NCBI RefSeq assembly: GCF_001427985.1
Contig: NZ_LMSA01000001.1
Span: forward strand, 821,164 to 885,163
DNA from: Knoellia sp. Soil729
GTDB taxonomy: Bacteria; Actinomycetota; Actinomycetes; Actinomycetales; Dermatophilaceae
DNA: 64,000 bases
Direction: 5' to 3'
Shown here piece by piece: positions 18,847-26,680 of this stretch (its first letter is position 1; each line of letters opens with the position of its first letter). Position numbers and translations under genes: made by a program. The notes beneath the pieces are model-generated. The model was not told the origin of the DNA and searched no databases. It saw only the letters and a list, made by a program, of their open reading frames with translations.

Positions 18847-20165
18847 CAGCTCACCCCCTGGTAGCCCGCGATGTGCTCGACCTCGTCGCCGAGACGGCCG
18901 TTGATGTCGATGACCAGTGCGGGCCCGGCGCTGTGCAGTGCTTCGAGGCACGCCGGGTCGGACGTGGCGACGATGGCGACCTCTGCGTCCTCGAGGGCGA
19001 GGGCCGGGCTCGCCACGAGGAGGCGGTTGACGTGCGCGAGCTTGCTCTGGAAGTGCCGGAGGTTGGCGCCCACGAGCTTGGCGGGGTTGACGACCGGGTC
19101 GTAGATGCGCACGTCCAGCCCCTTGCCGACGAAGCGCTCCGCGATCTCCAGGTTGGGGCTCTCACGCAGGTCGTCGGTGTTCATCTTGAAGCTCAGCCCG
19201 AGGATCGCGACCCGGCGGTACCCGGTCTCGAGGACGCAGTCGACGAGGGAGCGCACCGTCAGCTCGTTGCTCGTCAGGGTCGAGCTGACGAGTGGCAGGT
19301 CGACCCCGACCGAGCGGGCCATGCTCTGCAGCGCCCGCACGTCCTTGGGCAGGCACGAGCCGCCGAACGCGAACCCGGGGCGCAGGTAGGACGACGAGAT
19401 GTTGAGCTTGTGGTCCTCGCAGAACAGCTGCATGACGGTGCGGGGGTCGACACCGTACTGGGAGAAGATCCGGCCCATCTCGTTCGCGAAGGTCACCTTG
19501 ACGGCGTGGAAGGCGTTGCAGGCGTACTTGAGCGACTCGGCGGTCCCGACGTCGACGTGGTGCAGTTCCAGGTCGAGGAAGCCGAAGAGCTCCTCACAGC
19601 TCTCACGGGTGCGCTCGTCAGCGGTTCCGACGACGACGAAGGGCGGTGCGAAGAAGTCCTCCACCCCGCAGCCCTCGCGCAGGAACTCGGGGCACATAGC
19701 CGTCCCGACCGACCACCCAGCCGGGAGGACGTCCGGCGCGAAGGTGGGCTCGACGACCGAGGCTCCGGTCCCCGGGGGGACCGTGGAGCGGATGACCACG
19801 GAGTGGAAGCCCGACGCCGGCGGCCGCGCCGCTGTCATCGCCTCCCTCAGGTCGGTGAGGGCTCTGACGATGAACGACAGGTCCGTGTCGCCGCGGGGCC
19901 GGGAGGGCGTCCCCACGCACACGAGCGAGAGGTCGGCGTGGTCCATGGCCAGGGCGACGTCGGTCGTGGCGTGCAGCCGTCCCGCCTGCACGGCGTCGAG
20001 GACGAGGCGGTCCACTCCCGGTTCGATGACGGGACTGGTGCCACCGTTGATCGCGGCGACCTTGCCGGCGTCGACGTCGACGCCGACCACGTCGTGGCCC
20101 CGGGACGCCAGTCCCGCAGCCGTGACGGTTCCGACATATCCCAGACCGAAGATGACGACCTTCAT
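18843..20165 (-). CDS. Nucleotide-sugar dehydrogenase, GDP-mannose 6-dehydrogenase (AlgD)-like
   Basis: 440 residues. N-terminal NAD site VVIFGLGYVGTVTAAGLASRGH; catalytic cysteine in FAFGGSCLPKDVRAL; KVTFANEMG, DHKLN and LGLSFKMNTDDLRESP. From memory these blocks follow Pseudomonas AlgD more closely than UDP-glucose dehydrogenases, so oxidation of GDP-mannose to GDP-mannuronate (two NAD+ used) is the favoured reaction. UDP-glucose or UDP-ManNAc oxidation cannot be excluded without a tree. The start is the ATG at 20165 with AGAGGTG a few bases upstream; an upstream in-frame extension is disordered and falls in the leader. First enzyme of precursor supply in the operon. Confidence 0.85.
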   Translation of the reverse strand: MKVVIFGLGYVGTVTAAGLASRGHDVVGVDVDAGKVAAINGGTSPVIEPGVDRLVLDAVQAGRLHATTDVALAMDHADLSLVCVGTPSRPRGDTDLSFIVRALTDLREAMTAARPPASGFHSVVIRSTVPPGTGASVVEPTFAPDVLPAGWSVGTAMCPEFLREGCGVEDFFAPPFVVVGTADERTRESCEELFGFLDLELHHVDVGTAESLKYACNAFHAVKVTFANEMGRIFSQYGVDPRTVMQLFCEDHKLNISSSYLRPGFAFGGSCLPKDVRALQSMARSVGVDLPLVSSTLTSNELTVRSLVDCVLETGYRRVAILGLSFKMNTDDLRESPNLEIAERFVGKGLDVRIYDPVVNPAKLVGANLRHFQSKLAHVNRLLVASPALALEDAEVAIVATSDPACLEALHSAGPALVIDINGRLGDEVEHIAGYQGVSW

Positions 20166-20195
20166 GAGAGCACCTCTCGCTCGACGCCCGGCAGC

Positions 20196-20225
20196 GACCG
20201 TGGCTGTGATGACCGTGGCTGTGAT
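20196..20225. repeat. Tandem duplication of a 15-bp unit
   Basis: GACCGTGGCTGTGAT occurs twice head to tail (20196-20210 and 20211-20225). It lies in the 166-base space between the initiating transferase gene and the dehydrogenase gene, the only sizeable gap in the polysaccharide operon. It is upstream of the dehydrogenase ribosome site. Slippage could change leader length; no regulatory role is shown. Confidence 0.8.
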
Positions 20226-20331
20226 GCCCCAGCGGGGCGGTGTGCGCACCGGCGGCGAGCGCCGCCGACGGGAAGTACTGGGTGGGAGCGCGGGCCAGCC
20301 AGGGGCGCGCGGAACCATGGGGCGGTCGCCA

Positions 20332-21852
20332 TCAGAAGGCTCCCCGCCCGCCGAGCACGGCTCGCACCGTGCGGATGAGGATGAGCAGGTCCAGCGTCGA
20401 GGACCAGTTGTCGACGTACCAGAGGTCGAGGCGCACGGTCTGCTCCCAGTCGAGCGTCGCCCGGCCACTCACCTGCCACAGGCCGGTCATGCCCGGACGG
20501 ACACGCAGGCGCCGCATGGCGTCGGGCTCGTAGTGGTCGACCTCCGAGGCGAGCCCGGGGCGCGGGCCCACCAGCGACATCTCCCCGCGCAGGACGTTGA
20601 GCAGCTGCGGTACCTCGTCGAGCGAGAACCGGCGCAGCCACCGGCCCACGCGGGTGATGCGCGGGTCGTGCTGGCTCTTGAACAGCACCGAGTTGACCTC
20701 GTGGCCAAGGCTCGCGAGGGCACTCAGCCTGGCGTCCGCGTCGACCACCATGGTGCGGAACTTGTAGATGCTGAACTCCTGCCCGCTCTGCCCAATTCGC
20801 TTCTGGTGGAACAGGACCGGCCCCTTGGAGTCCAGCCTGACGGCCAGCGCGACGAGGAGCAGCATGGGCAGCAGGACGAGGCTGAGCATGACGGCGAGAG
20901 CGAGGTCCTGGACCCTCTTGACCATGAGGCGGGACCCGGAGCGGACGGGCCGCTCGAGGTGCAGGAGCGAGACCCCGGCCTCGGCGCGGATCGACAGCCG
21001 GGGACCGGCCACCTCGAAGATCCCGGGGGAGATCACGAGGTCCACGTGCCGCTCCTCCAGGTCCCACGCGAGCTGGCGCAGCTCCTTGCCGGTCAGCCCG
21101 GGGTGACCGCTGATGGCGACGAGCGCCGCATCGCTGAAGTCCACGGCGAGGGTCACGTCGCGCGGCCTGCCGGCCACCGGCACCCCTTCGACGACGGGAA
21201 GGTGCTTGGCGCCGGCGATGCACGCGCCGACGATCTCGAAGGAGTTCGACGGCGACCGCCGCAGCTCACGGATCAGCTCCCCTGCCGACTTCACCGTCCC
21301 CACCACGACGGTCCGCTGCCGGTACCTGCCGTGGGCCCGGGCACTGCTCAGCCACAGGCGCAGGCCCTTGCGGAGCAGGAGGGACAGGACCACGACGCAG
21401 GGGACGACGAGGAAGACGTAGCCGCGGGCCAGCTCGAGGGTGAGCGCGTACGACGTGAAGCCGGCCGCGCCGAGGAGCACCGCACCGGCCCACAGGACCG
21501 ACCGGTACTCCTGGGCGCCCTGGCCCAGGTGGCGTCCCTGGTAGCCCTGCAGCAGGCGCACGGCCATCGTCCACGTCACGGGAGTCATCACGACCACGAC
21601 GGCGAACGCCCTGGGGAGCTCGCCCACCCTCAACATCGAGGCGGCGGCACTGGCCACCAGGGCACAGACCAGGTCGCCGATGACCATCCGCAGGCGATAA
21701 GCCGCCGGCCACTCCAGCGCTGGACGCACGAGCGGCTGGGGGCGCGCAGCGCCTCCCCTCCACGGCCGGAACTGGGGCCTTTCGAGGCGGCGGGAGACTC
21801 TGGGCAGCAGCGTGCCGACCTCGACGTTCCCTGCTTCGCGACGGTCGTCCAT
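20332..21852 (-). CDS. Exopolysaccharide initiating sugar phosphotransferase (polyprenyl glycosylphosphotransferase)
   Basis: 506 residues from the ATG at 21852 (a GTG two codons upstream is possible). Four transmembrane segments (about 55-165), a soluble Rossmann-like CoA-binding-type domain with VVVGTVKSAGELI (about 175-300), a fifth membrane segment, then the catalytic WbaP/WcaJ domain: FHQKRIGQSGQEFSIYKFRTM, VGRWLRRFSLDEVPQLLNVL, GEMSLVGPRPGL and RVRPGMTGLWQVSGR. It transfers a sugar-1-phosphate to undecaprenyl phosphate, the first step of repeat-unit assembly at the membrane. As first gene of the ten-gene operon it fixes the likely promoter upstream. Confidence 0.93.
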   Translation of the reverse strand: MDDRREAGNVEVGTLLPRVSRRLERPQFRPWRGGAARPQPLVRPALEWPAAYRLRMVIGDLVCALVASAAASMLRVGELPRAFAVVVVMTPVTWTMAVRLLQGYQGRHLGQGAQEYRSVLWAGAVLLGAAGFTSYALTLELARGYVFLVVPCVVVLSLLLRKGLRLWLSSARAHGRYRQRTVVVGTVKSAGELIRELRRSPSNSFEIVGACIAGAKHLPVVEGVPVAGRPRDVTLAVDFSDAALVAISGHPGLTGKELRQLAWDLEERHVDLVISPGIFEVAGPRLSIRAEAGVSLLHLERPVRSGSRLMVKRVQDLALAVMLSLVLLPMLLLVALAVRLDSKGPVLFHQKRIGQSGQEFSIYKFRTMVVDADARLSALASLGHEVNSVLFKSQHDPRITRVGRWLRRFSLDEVPQLLNVLRGEMSLVGPRPGLASEVDHYEPDAMRRLRVRPGMTGLWQVSGRATLDWEQTVRLDLWYVDNWSSTLDLLILIRTVRAVLGGRGAF

Positions 21853-22122
21853 CACCACACCCCGTGGCCCTCAGTGGTTCACTTCGCGGGCGAGTGTCCT
21901 TGCCCAAGCACAGACGCTAGGGACGAGGTGGGTCGACGGAGGGGCAACGCCCAAAGATGGACAAGTCGTGCCCCAGCCTGATCAGGAGTGGCCACCCATA
22001 CGCATCAGCCAGTGTCAAGCACATGTGGGTAACGACACACCCCCACTGCGCCTTCCACCCCGGCGTTGCCCAAAAGCCCACGGCCAGTGGGCTGCTCGCT
22101 CATGCGGGGAGACGAGCGGCTG
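21853..22122. promoter_or_regulatory. Intergenic region upstream of the polysaccharide operon
   Basis: 270 bases between the start of the operon and the end of pth; the operon promoter should be here on the minus strand. On that strand a TTGACA hexamer lies near 22014, but I find no well-spaced -10 for it. A perfect 10-bp palindrome CCTGATCAGG and a GGGCAACGCCC dyad near 21942 could be operator or structured-leader elements. No gene is seen. The assignment as regulatory rests on position. Confidence 0.4.
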
Positions 22123-22719
22123 TCACCGGGGCGCGTGCACCTTCTGCTGCGCGTCGAGGAGACCCTGGGTCACGAGCATCTCGACCGCGTCGGCCGCATC
22201 ACCGAGGAGGAACGGCAGCTCCTTGCGCTCGGTCGGCGAGAAGTCCTTGAGCACGAAGTCGGCGGCATCCTGTCGTCCCGGCGGCCGGCCGATGCCCACC
22301 CGCACCCGCAGGTAGTCGCGGGTGCCGATCGACTTCGAGATCGACCTCAGCCCGTTGTGCCCACCCTCGCCACCGCCGAGCTTGAGCCGCACGTCACCGG
22401 CCGGGATGTCGAGCTCGTCGTGGACGACGACGAGCCGGTCGGGCTCGACCGAGAAGAAGCCCATGAGCGCCTTGACCGGCCCGCCCGACTCGTTCATGTA
22501 GCTGTGCGGCACGGCGATCACGGCGGCCGGACCCGGCACTCCCCCGGGGCCGGTGCCGATCCGCACCTGCGCCGCCGATGCCCGCGCCTTGTGCCCGCGC
22601 AGCGGGCTCCTCGTCCGAGACGCCAGCTCGTCGACGACCATGGCTCCCACGTTGTGGCGGTTGCCGGCATACGTCGGTCCGGGGTTGCCCAGTCCGATGA
22701 CCATCCACGTCTCACTCAC
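22123..22719 (-). CDS. pth: Peptidyl-tRNA hydrolase
   Basis: 198 residues. It releases tRNA from peptidyl-tRNA lost by ribosomes. Family residues are visible: the N-terminal [19 protein letters not shown] block with the catalytic His (in RHNVG), [36 protein letters not shown] and [11 protein letters not shown]. The GTG at 22719 gives the usual start (MSETW); an ATG five codons in would cut into the first beta strand. It follows rplY on the same strand, as in other actinobacteria, with a strong hairpin between them. Confidence 0.96.
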   Translation of the reverse strand: MSETWMVIGLGNPGPTYAGNRHNVGAMVVDELASRTRSPLRGHKARASAAQVRIGTGPGGVPGPAAVIAVPHSYMNESGGPVKALMGFFSVEPDRLVVVHDELDIPAGDVRLKLGGGEGGHNGLRSISKSIGTRDYLRVRVGIGRPPGRQDAADFVLKDFSPTERKELPFLLGDAADAVEMLVTQGLLDAQQKVHAPR

Positions 22720-22786
22720 ACCGCACGAGTATGCCGTCCGCCCTCGGCCCATCCCAACCGCGCCTGTCGCGGTGGCCGGGCACGCA

Positions 22787-22823
22787 GCAGGCCCGGTCCG
22801 TCGTGGTGACGGACCGGGCCTGC
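22787..22823 (-). terminator. Hairpin terminator after rplY
   Basis: A perfect 16-bp stem (GCAGGCCCGGTCCGTC, 22787-22802, pairing with 22808-22823) with a 5-base loop, 24 bases past the rplY stop. No U-tract follows, as is usual for actinobacterial hairpin terminators. Confidence 0.85.
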
Positions 22824-22847
22824 CGGTGTTCGGTGGAGCGTGGGGAC

Positions 22848-23534
22848 TCAGGCGTCCTCGGACGTGGCCTCGTCGCCCTCGGCGGCGGCGCCCTCGGCAG
22901 CCTCGCCCTCGGCGGCCTCCTGGTCGGACTCCTCGTGCTCGATGCCCGCGTCGGCCTCGGCCTCGGCCAGCTCGGCCTCCAGCGCCTCCTCGGAGATCTG
23001 CTGGGTGACGTTGACGACGAGCGCCTCGGGGTCGGTGACCAGCGTCGCGCCCTCGGGCAGCTCGACGGCTCCGGCCAGGATCTGCGTACCGGCCTCGACA
23101 CCCTCGACGGAGACGGTGACCGACTCGGGGATGTTGGTGGCGAGGACCTCGAGCTGCAGGCTGGAGTGGTCCAGGTTGACGATGGTCTCGGGAGCGGCCT
23201 CGCCCTCGACGTGCACGTTGACGTCGACGGTGACCTTCTCGCCCTTGCGGACGATGACGAGGTCGATGTGCTCGATGACCGGCTTGATCGGGTCGCGCTG
23301 GACGTCCTTGGCCAGGGCCAGCTGCTCGTCACCGTCGAGGACGATCGTGAGGAGGGCGTTCGGGTTCTTGAGCGCCATCATGGCGTCGTGGCCCACGAGC
23401 GTGATGTGGATGGGCTCGGCGCCGTGGCCGTACATGACCGCGGGGATCTTGTGGGCGCGGCGGATCTGGCGGGCAGCGCCCTTGCCGAAGGTGGTGCGGG
23501 CCTCGGCCTGCAGCGTGATGGTGTCGTTGGACAC
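22848..23534 (-). CDS. rplY: Ribosomal protein bL25, long (TL5/CTC) form
   Basis: 228 residues. It binds 5S rRNA in the large subunit. An N-terminal L25 domain (about 1-95; [29 protein letters not shown]) is followed by the TL5 beta domain (about 100-185). The tail after 190 is very rich in Glu and Ala, a common feature of actinobacterial L25. The GTG at 23534 follows AGGAG at good spacing. The gene has its own terminator and a long upstream gap, so it is probably transcribed from its own promoter. Confidence 0.96.
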   Translation of the reverse strand: MSNDTITLQAEARTTFGKGAARQIRRAHKIPAVMYGHGAEPIHITLVGHDAMMALKNPNALLTIVLDGDEQLALAKDVQRDPIKPVIEHIDLVIVRKGEKVTVDVNVHVEGEAAPETIVNLDHSSLQLEVLATNIPESVTVSVEGVEAGTQILAGAVELPEGATLVTDPEALVVNVTQQISEEALEAELAEAEADAGIEHEESDQEAAEGEAAEGAAAEGDEATSEDA

Positions 23535-23864
23535 GGTGGACTCCTGGTGACTTTGAGGTCTGATCGGTCAGGGACGACGTCGGGGGAAGGTCGACGCCTG
23601 CGGCGGCCTCGACGCGGGACACGGCACGGACAGGCGCGCTGGCCCGCGGATCATCCGGTCACGGGGACCTGAGGATCTGCGGCCACCGCGTCGATCACGG
23701 ACGCTCTGGCCCGAACATCACTGGCCGGTGCAGCGTCCCTCGCCGAGGCAACCCCGAGAGTCTAGGTGACGGGGCGCGGGGCAGGGAAATCGGCCGTATG
23801 CCGCCCGCTCACCTTGGGAGTTCGGCCGACGTCCACCCAGTCTGCTGGCTGGGCGACCGCCCGA
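23535..23864. other. Intergenic region upstream of rplY, no gene seen
   Basis: 330 bases between rplY and the EamA-family gene, both on the minus strand. It must hold the rplY promoter; a TAGACT -10-like hexamer at 23759-23764 (minus) would give a leader of about 218 bases, but no convincing -35 is seen. One copy of the GTATGCCG octamer lies at 23796. No open frame here has a ribosome site or family resemblance. Confidence 0.6.
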
Positions 23865-24887
23865 CTACACGCTGCCGTCGACAACGCCTGCGACGAGCAC
23901 GCTCTCACTGGTCGGCACCGGCGGTGTGTCGTCCTGCGGCACGTCGAGTGCTGCGTCGGACCGCTCCCCCAGCCGGACCGCGACGACCCCGCCGAGGATG
24001 AGCAGCCCACCAGCGAGCTGCATCCAGCCGGGCAGCTCACCGAGCAGGACCCAGGCGAACAGGACGGCGAACAGGACCTCGGAGAGCCCGACGAAGCTGG
24101 CGATGGTGGCGCCGACGATCCGGGTGCCGATGACGCCGGTGGCATAGGCGATCGCCGCGGCCACGACGGCCAGCTCGACGACCGGCACCCACCAGGGCGC
24201 GTCGAGGCCGGCGATGGCGACGTCGAACCGGGCGGTGCCGTAGTCGATGAGCCCGGTGGTGCTCGCCGCGACCAGGGCGACGGCCCCGACGCCGAGTCCG
24301 AAGCCGGCCAGCGCCAGCGGAGGCAGCGACTCGTCGTGGTCGTGGCTGGAGGAGACGTAGAAGGTGGCGAGGCCGACCGCGGCGAGCAGTCCCCAGATGA
24401 CGCCGACCCAGCTGACCTCCACCCCGGACAGCACGTCGAGGACGAGGAGCAGCCCGAGGACCGACAGGACCACCCCGCCGAGGGTGAGGCGTGACGGGCG
24501 GTGTCCGTGCCGGGCCCACATCCACCCAACGACGAGGACGATGCCGAGGTACTCGAGCAGGAGGGCCACGGCCACCGACAGGTGCTCGACGGCGTTGAAG
24601 TAGGCGAACTGGCAGCCCGCGACGGCGACGAGCCCGAAGGCGAGGACCGCTGCGGCGTTGCGGCGCAGGAGGTGCCAACGGCCGCGCATCGACCACGCCG
24701 CCACGGGGACGAGCAGGACGGCCGCGATGCCCACGCGCCAGGTCACGACCCCGGCCGGGGTCCACCCGGCGAGCAGCAGGGACTTCGCGAACGCCCCGGA
24801 GGTGCCGAACGCTGCTGAGGCCAGCACCACGAGCAGGAACCCGAGCAGCAGGGTGCGCGCCGAGTCCTTCTGGTTTCCAGCCTTCAC
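23865..24887 (-). CDS. EamA/DMT-family transporter
   Basis: 340 residues, ten predicted membrane helices in two EamA repeats (about 12-150 and 160-300), the usual drug/metabolite transporter layout. The hydrophilic tail (about 300-340) is acidic. Motifs such as WRVGIAAVLLVP and an EYLGIVLVVGWMW stretch at the end of the first repeat fit the RhaT/EamA family. Such proteins export amino acids or other small metabolites; the substrate is unknown. The GTG at 24887 is divergent from the CGNR regulator at 24955, which may control it. Confidence 0.9.
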   Translation of the reverse strand: MKAGNQKDSARTLLLGFLLVVLASAAFGTSGAFAKSLLLAGWTPAGVVTWRVGIAAVLLVPVAAWSMRGRWHLLRRNAAAVLAFGLVAVAGCQFAYFNAVEHLSVAVALLLEYLGIVLVVGWMWARHGHRPSRLTLGGVVLSVLGLLLVLDVLSGVEVSWVGVIWGLLAAVGLATFYVSSSHDHDESLPPLALAGFGLGVGAVALVAASTTGLIDYGTARFDVAIAGLDAPWWVPVVELAVVAAAIAYATGVIGTRIVGATIASFVGLSEVLFAVLFAWVLLGELPGWMQLAGGLLILGGVVAVRLGERSDAALDVPQDDTPPVPTSESVLVAGVVDGSV

Positions 24888-24954
24888 ACGTCACCATGCT
24901 GTCAGGAGTAAAGTAGGGCATTGCCCCTTACATGGCTTACGGTAGGGGCTCGCG
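24888..24954. promoter_or_regulatory. Divergent promoter region of EamA transporter and CGNR regulator
   Basis: 67 bases with lower GC than the surroundings. It contains GGGCATTGCCC, a small dyad, and two related pieces reading GTAAAGTAGGGC and CTTACGGTAGGGGC. TACGGT at 24938-24943 is a possible -10 for the plus-strand gene, whose ATG would then be within a few bases of the RNA start. The repeats could be an operator for the adjacent regulator; this is inference. Confidence 0.4.
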
Positions 24955-25515
24955 ATGTCAGGAGTCAAGATGCTTTTTGCCCATGACACCGAGCTGGCGC
25001 TGCAGTACGTGGCGTCACTCATCAACACCGCCCCCGGTCACGGCGACTCCATGGCCGAGGACCTCCCGAGCGTGGACTCGCTGGTGGCCCACATGGACGG
25101 GTGGCAGTGGAGCGGTCCCCGCCCCCGCACCCGGGCCGCCCTCGACGAGGTGCACGCTTTGCGGCCGCGACTCCTCGACCTGTGGTCACGCGACGTCGAC
25201 GACCTCGTGTCCGGCGTGAACGAGCTGCTCGCCGAGCACCAGGCCCTGCCCCGCCTCGTCAAGCACGACGACCTCGACTGGCACATCCACGCCACCCGTG
25301 ACGACGAGCCCATCGCCAAGCGCATGGCCGTCGAGGCGGCCATGGCGCTCATCGACCTCATCCGGGCCGGGGAGACCGAGCGCCTGCGCGTGTGCGCGGC
25401 CGACGACTGCGACGACGTCGTCATCGACCTCACCAAGAACCGGAGCCGGCGCTACTGCGACGGGACGTGCGCCAACCGGGCCCACGTCGCGGCATACCGG
25501 GCTCGTCAGCACTAG
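24955..25515 (+). CDS. CGNR zinc-finger / ABATE-domain regulator
   Basis: 186 residues. N-terminal ABATE domain (about 1-130; DTELALQYVASLINT at the start) and a C-terminal zinc finger (about 138-182) with two Cys pairs: CAADDC, then RRYCDGTCANR. The hallmark CGNR reads CANR here. Family members are thought to be ligand-responsive transcription factors. No ribosome site precedes the ATG at 24955, which may be leaderless. It is divergently arranged with the EamA transporter gene, suggesting it regulates that gene. Confidence 0.88.
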   Translation: MSGVKMLFAHDTELALQYVASLINTAPGHGDSMAEDLPSVDSLVAHMDGWQWSGPRPRTRAALDEVHALRPRLLDLWSRDVDDLVSGVNELLAEHQALPRLVKHDDLDWHIHATRDDEPIAKRMAVEAAMALIDLIRAGETERLRVCAADDCDDVVIDLTKNRSRRYCDGTCANRAHVAAYRARQH

Positions 25516-25598
25516 GCACGAGGCACGAGGCCGAGCGCGGTCCGGGAGGGGGGCGGACGGCATACCCGAGAGGTCGACCGGAGGGAAGATCGGGGTGC

Positions 25599-25617
25599 GG
25601 AGGGAAATGAACCCTCC
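25599..25617 (-). terminator. Possible hairpin terminator after prs
   Basis: GGAGGG (25599-25604) and CCCTCC (25612-25617) form a 6-bp stem with a 7-base loop in the convergent gap between the CGNR gene and prs. It is 57 bases past the prs stop. Weak and short; it could serve either strand. Confidence 0.4.
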
Positions 25618-25673
25618 CGACTCCTCACGTTCCCGCACGGGGAGCGAAAGCTGAGGCGCGTGCGCGCGGGTTG

Positions 25674-26678
25674 TCAGGCGCGGCCGCCGAAGAGGCTCGT
25701 GACCGACCCGTCCTCGAAGACCTCCTTGATCGCAGCGCTGATGAGCGGCGCGATCGACAGCACGGTCAGCCCCTCGAACTCGCACTCCGGCGCGATCGGC
25801 AGGGTGTTGGTGACGATGACCTCGCGCGCCGCGCACTCGCGCAGCCGCTCGGTCGCCGGCGCCGAGAGGATTGCGTGCGTGGCGGCGATGATGACGTCCT
25901 TGGCGCCGTCGGCCCTGAGCGCGTCGGCGGCCTTGGCGATCGTGCCGCCTGTGTCGATCATGTCGTCGACGAGCACGCACACCCGGCCGGCGACCTCACC
26001 GACGACGCGGTTGGCCACGGCCTGGTTGGGCTGGTTGATGTCGCGCGTCTTGTGGATGAACGCCAGCGGCGCCCCACCGAGACGCTTGGACCACTGCTCG
26101 GCGACCTTGATCCGGCCGGCGTCGGGCGAGACGACCGCGAGGTCCTCGTGGCCGTACTTCGCCGACACGTAGTCCGACAGCACCGGCTGGGCCATGAGGT
26201 GGTCCACCGGCCCGTCGAAGAAGCCCTGGATCTGGTCCGTGTGCAGGTCGACGGCGATGAGGCGGTCGGCGCCGGCGGTCTTGAACAGGTCGGCGACGAG
26301 GCGGGCCGAGATCGGCTCACGTCCGCGGTGCTTCTTGTCCTGGCGGGCGTAGCCGTAGAAGGGCATGACGACGGTGATCCGCTTCGCGCTGGCCCGCTTG
26401 AGCGCGTCGATCATGATGAGGTGCTCCATGATCGCCTCGTTGAGCGGGGCGGCGTGGCTCTGGATGACGAACGCGTCGGACCCGCGCACGGACTCCTCGT
26501 AGCGGACGTAGATCTCACCGTTGGCGAAGTTGTAGGCGCTCGTCGGGACGAGCTCGGTGCCGATGAGCGCGGCGATCTCCTGCGCCAGCCCGGGGTGCGC
26601 GCGCCCCGAGAAGACCATGAGCTGCTTCTTGGGCTTCTTGCGGATGTTGGCCGACTTCGGGCGGTCTTCCTTGGACAT
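25674..26678 (-). CDS. prs: Ribose-phosphate pyrophosphokinase (PRPP synthetase)
   Basis: 334 residues. It makes PRPP from ribose 5-phosphate and ATP for nucleotide, His and Trp synthesis. Visible signatures: FANGEIYVRYEESVRGSD, PYGYARQDKKHRGREPISA-type ATP loop (YGYARQDKKHRGREPI), DLHTDQIQGFF metal site, VVSPDAGRIKVAEQWSKRL, and the PRPP loop VDDMIDTGGTIAKAADAL. The ATG at 26678 starts 3 bases past the glmU stop codon, so the two are almost certainly co-transcribed; the pair is conserved in actinobacteria. Confidence 0.97.
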   Translation of the reverse strand: MSKEDRPKSANIRKKPKKQLMVFSGRAHPGLAQEIAALIGTELVPTSAYNFANGEIYVRYEESVRGSDAFVIQSHAAPLNEAIMEHLIMIDALKRASAKRITVVMPFYGYARQDKKHRGREPISARLVADLFKTAGADRLIAVDLHTDQIQGFFDGPVDHLMAQPVLSDYVSAKYGHEDLAVVSPDAGRIKVAEQWSKRLGGAPLAFIHKTRDINQPNQAVANRVVGEVAGRVCVLVDDMIDTGGTIAKAADALRADGAKDVIIAATHAILSAPATERLRECAAREVIVTNTLPIAPECEFEGLTVLSIAPLISAAIKEVFEDGSVTSLFGGRA

Positions 26679-26680
26679 GC

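Noticed and set aside
20166-20331. N-terminal extension of the nucleotide-sugar dehydrogenase
   Set aside because: The extension is disordered, includes a tandem repeat and precedes the Rossmann strand that should start the protein.
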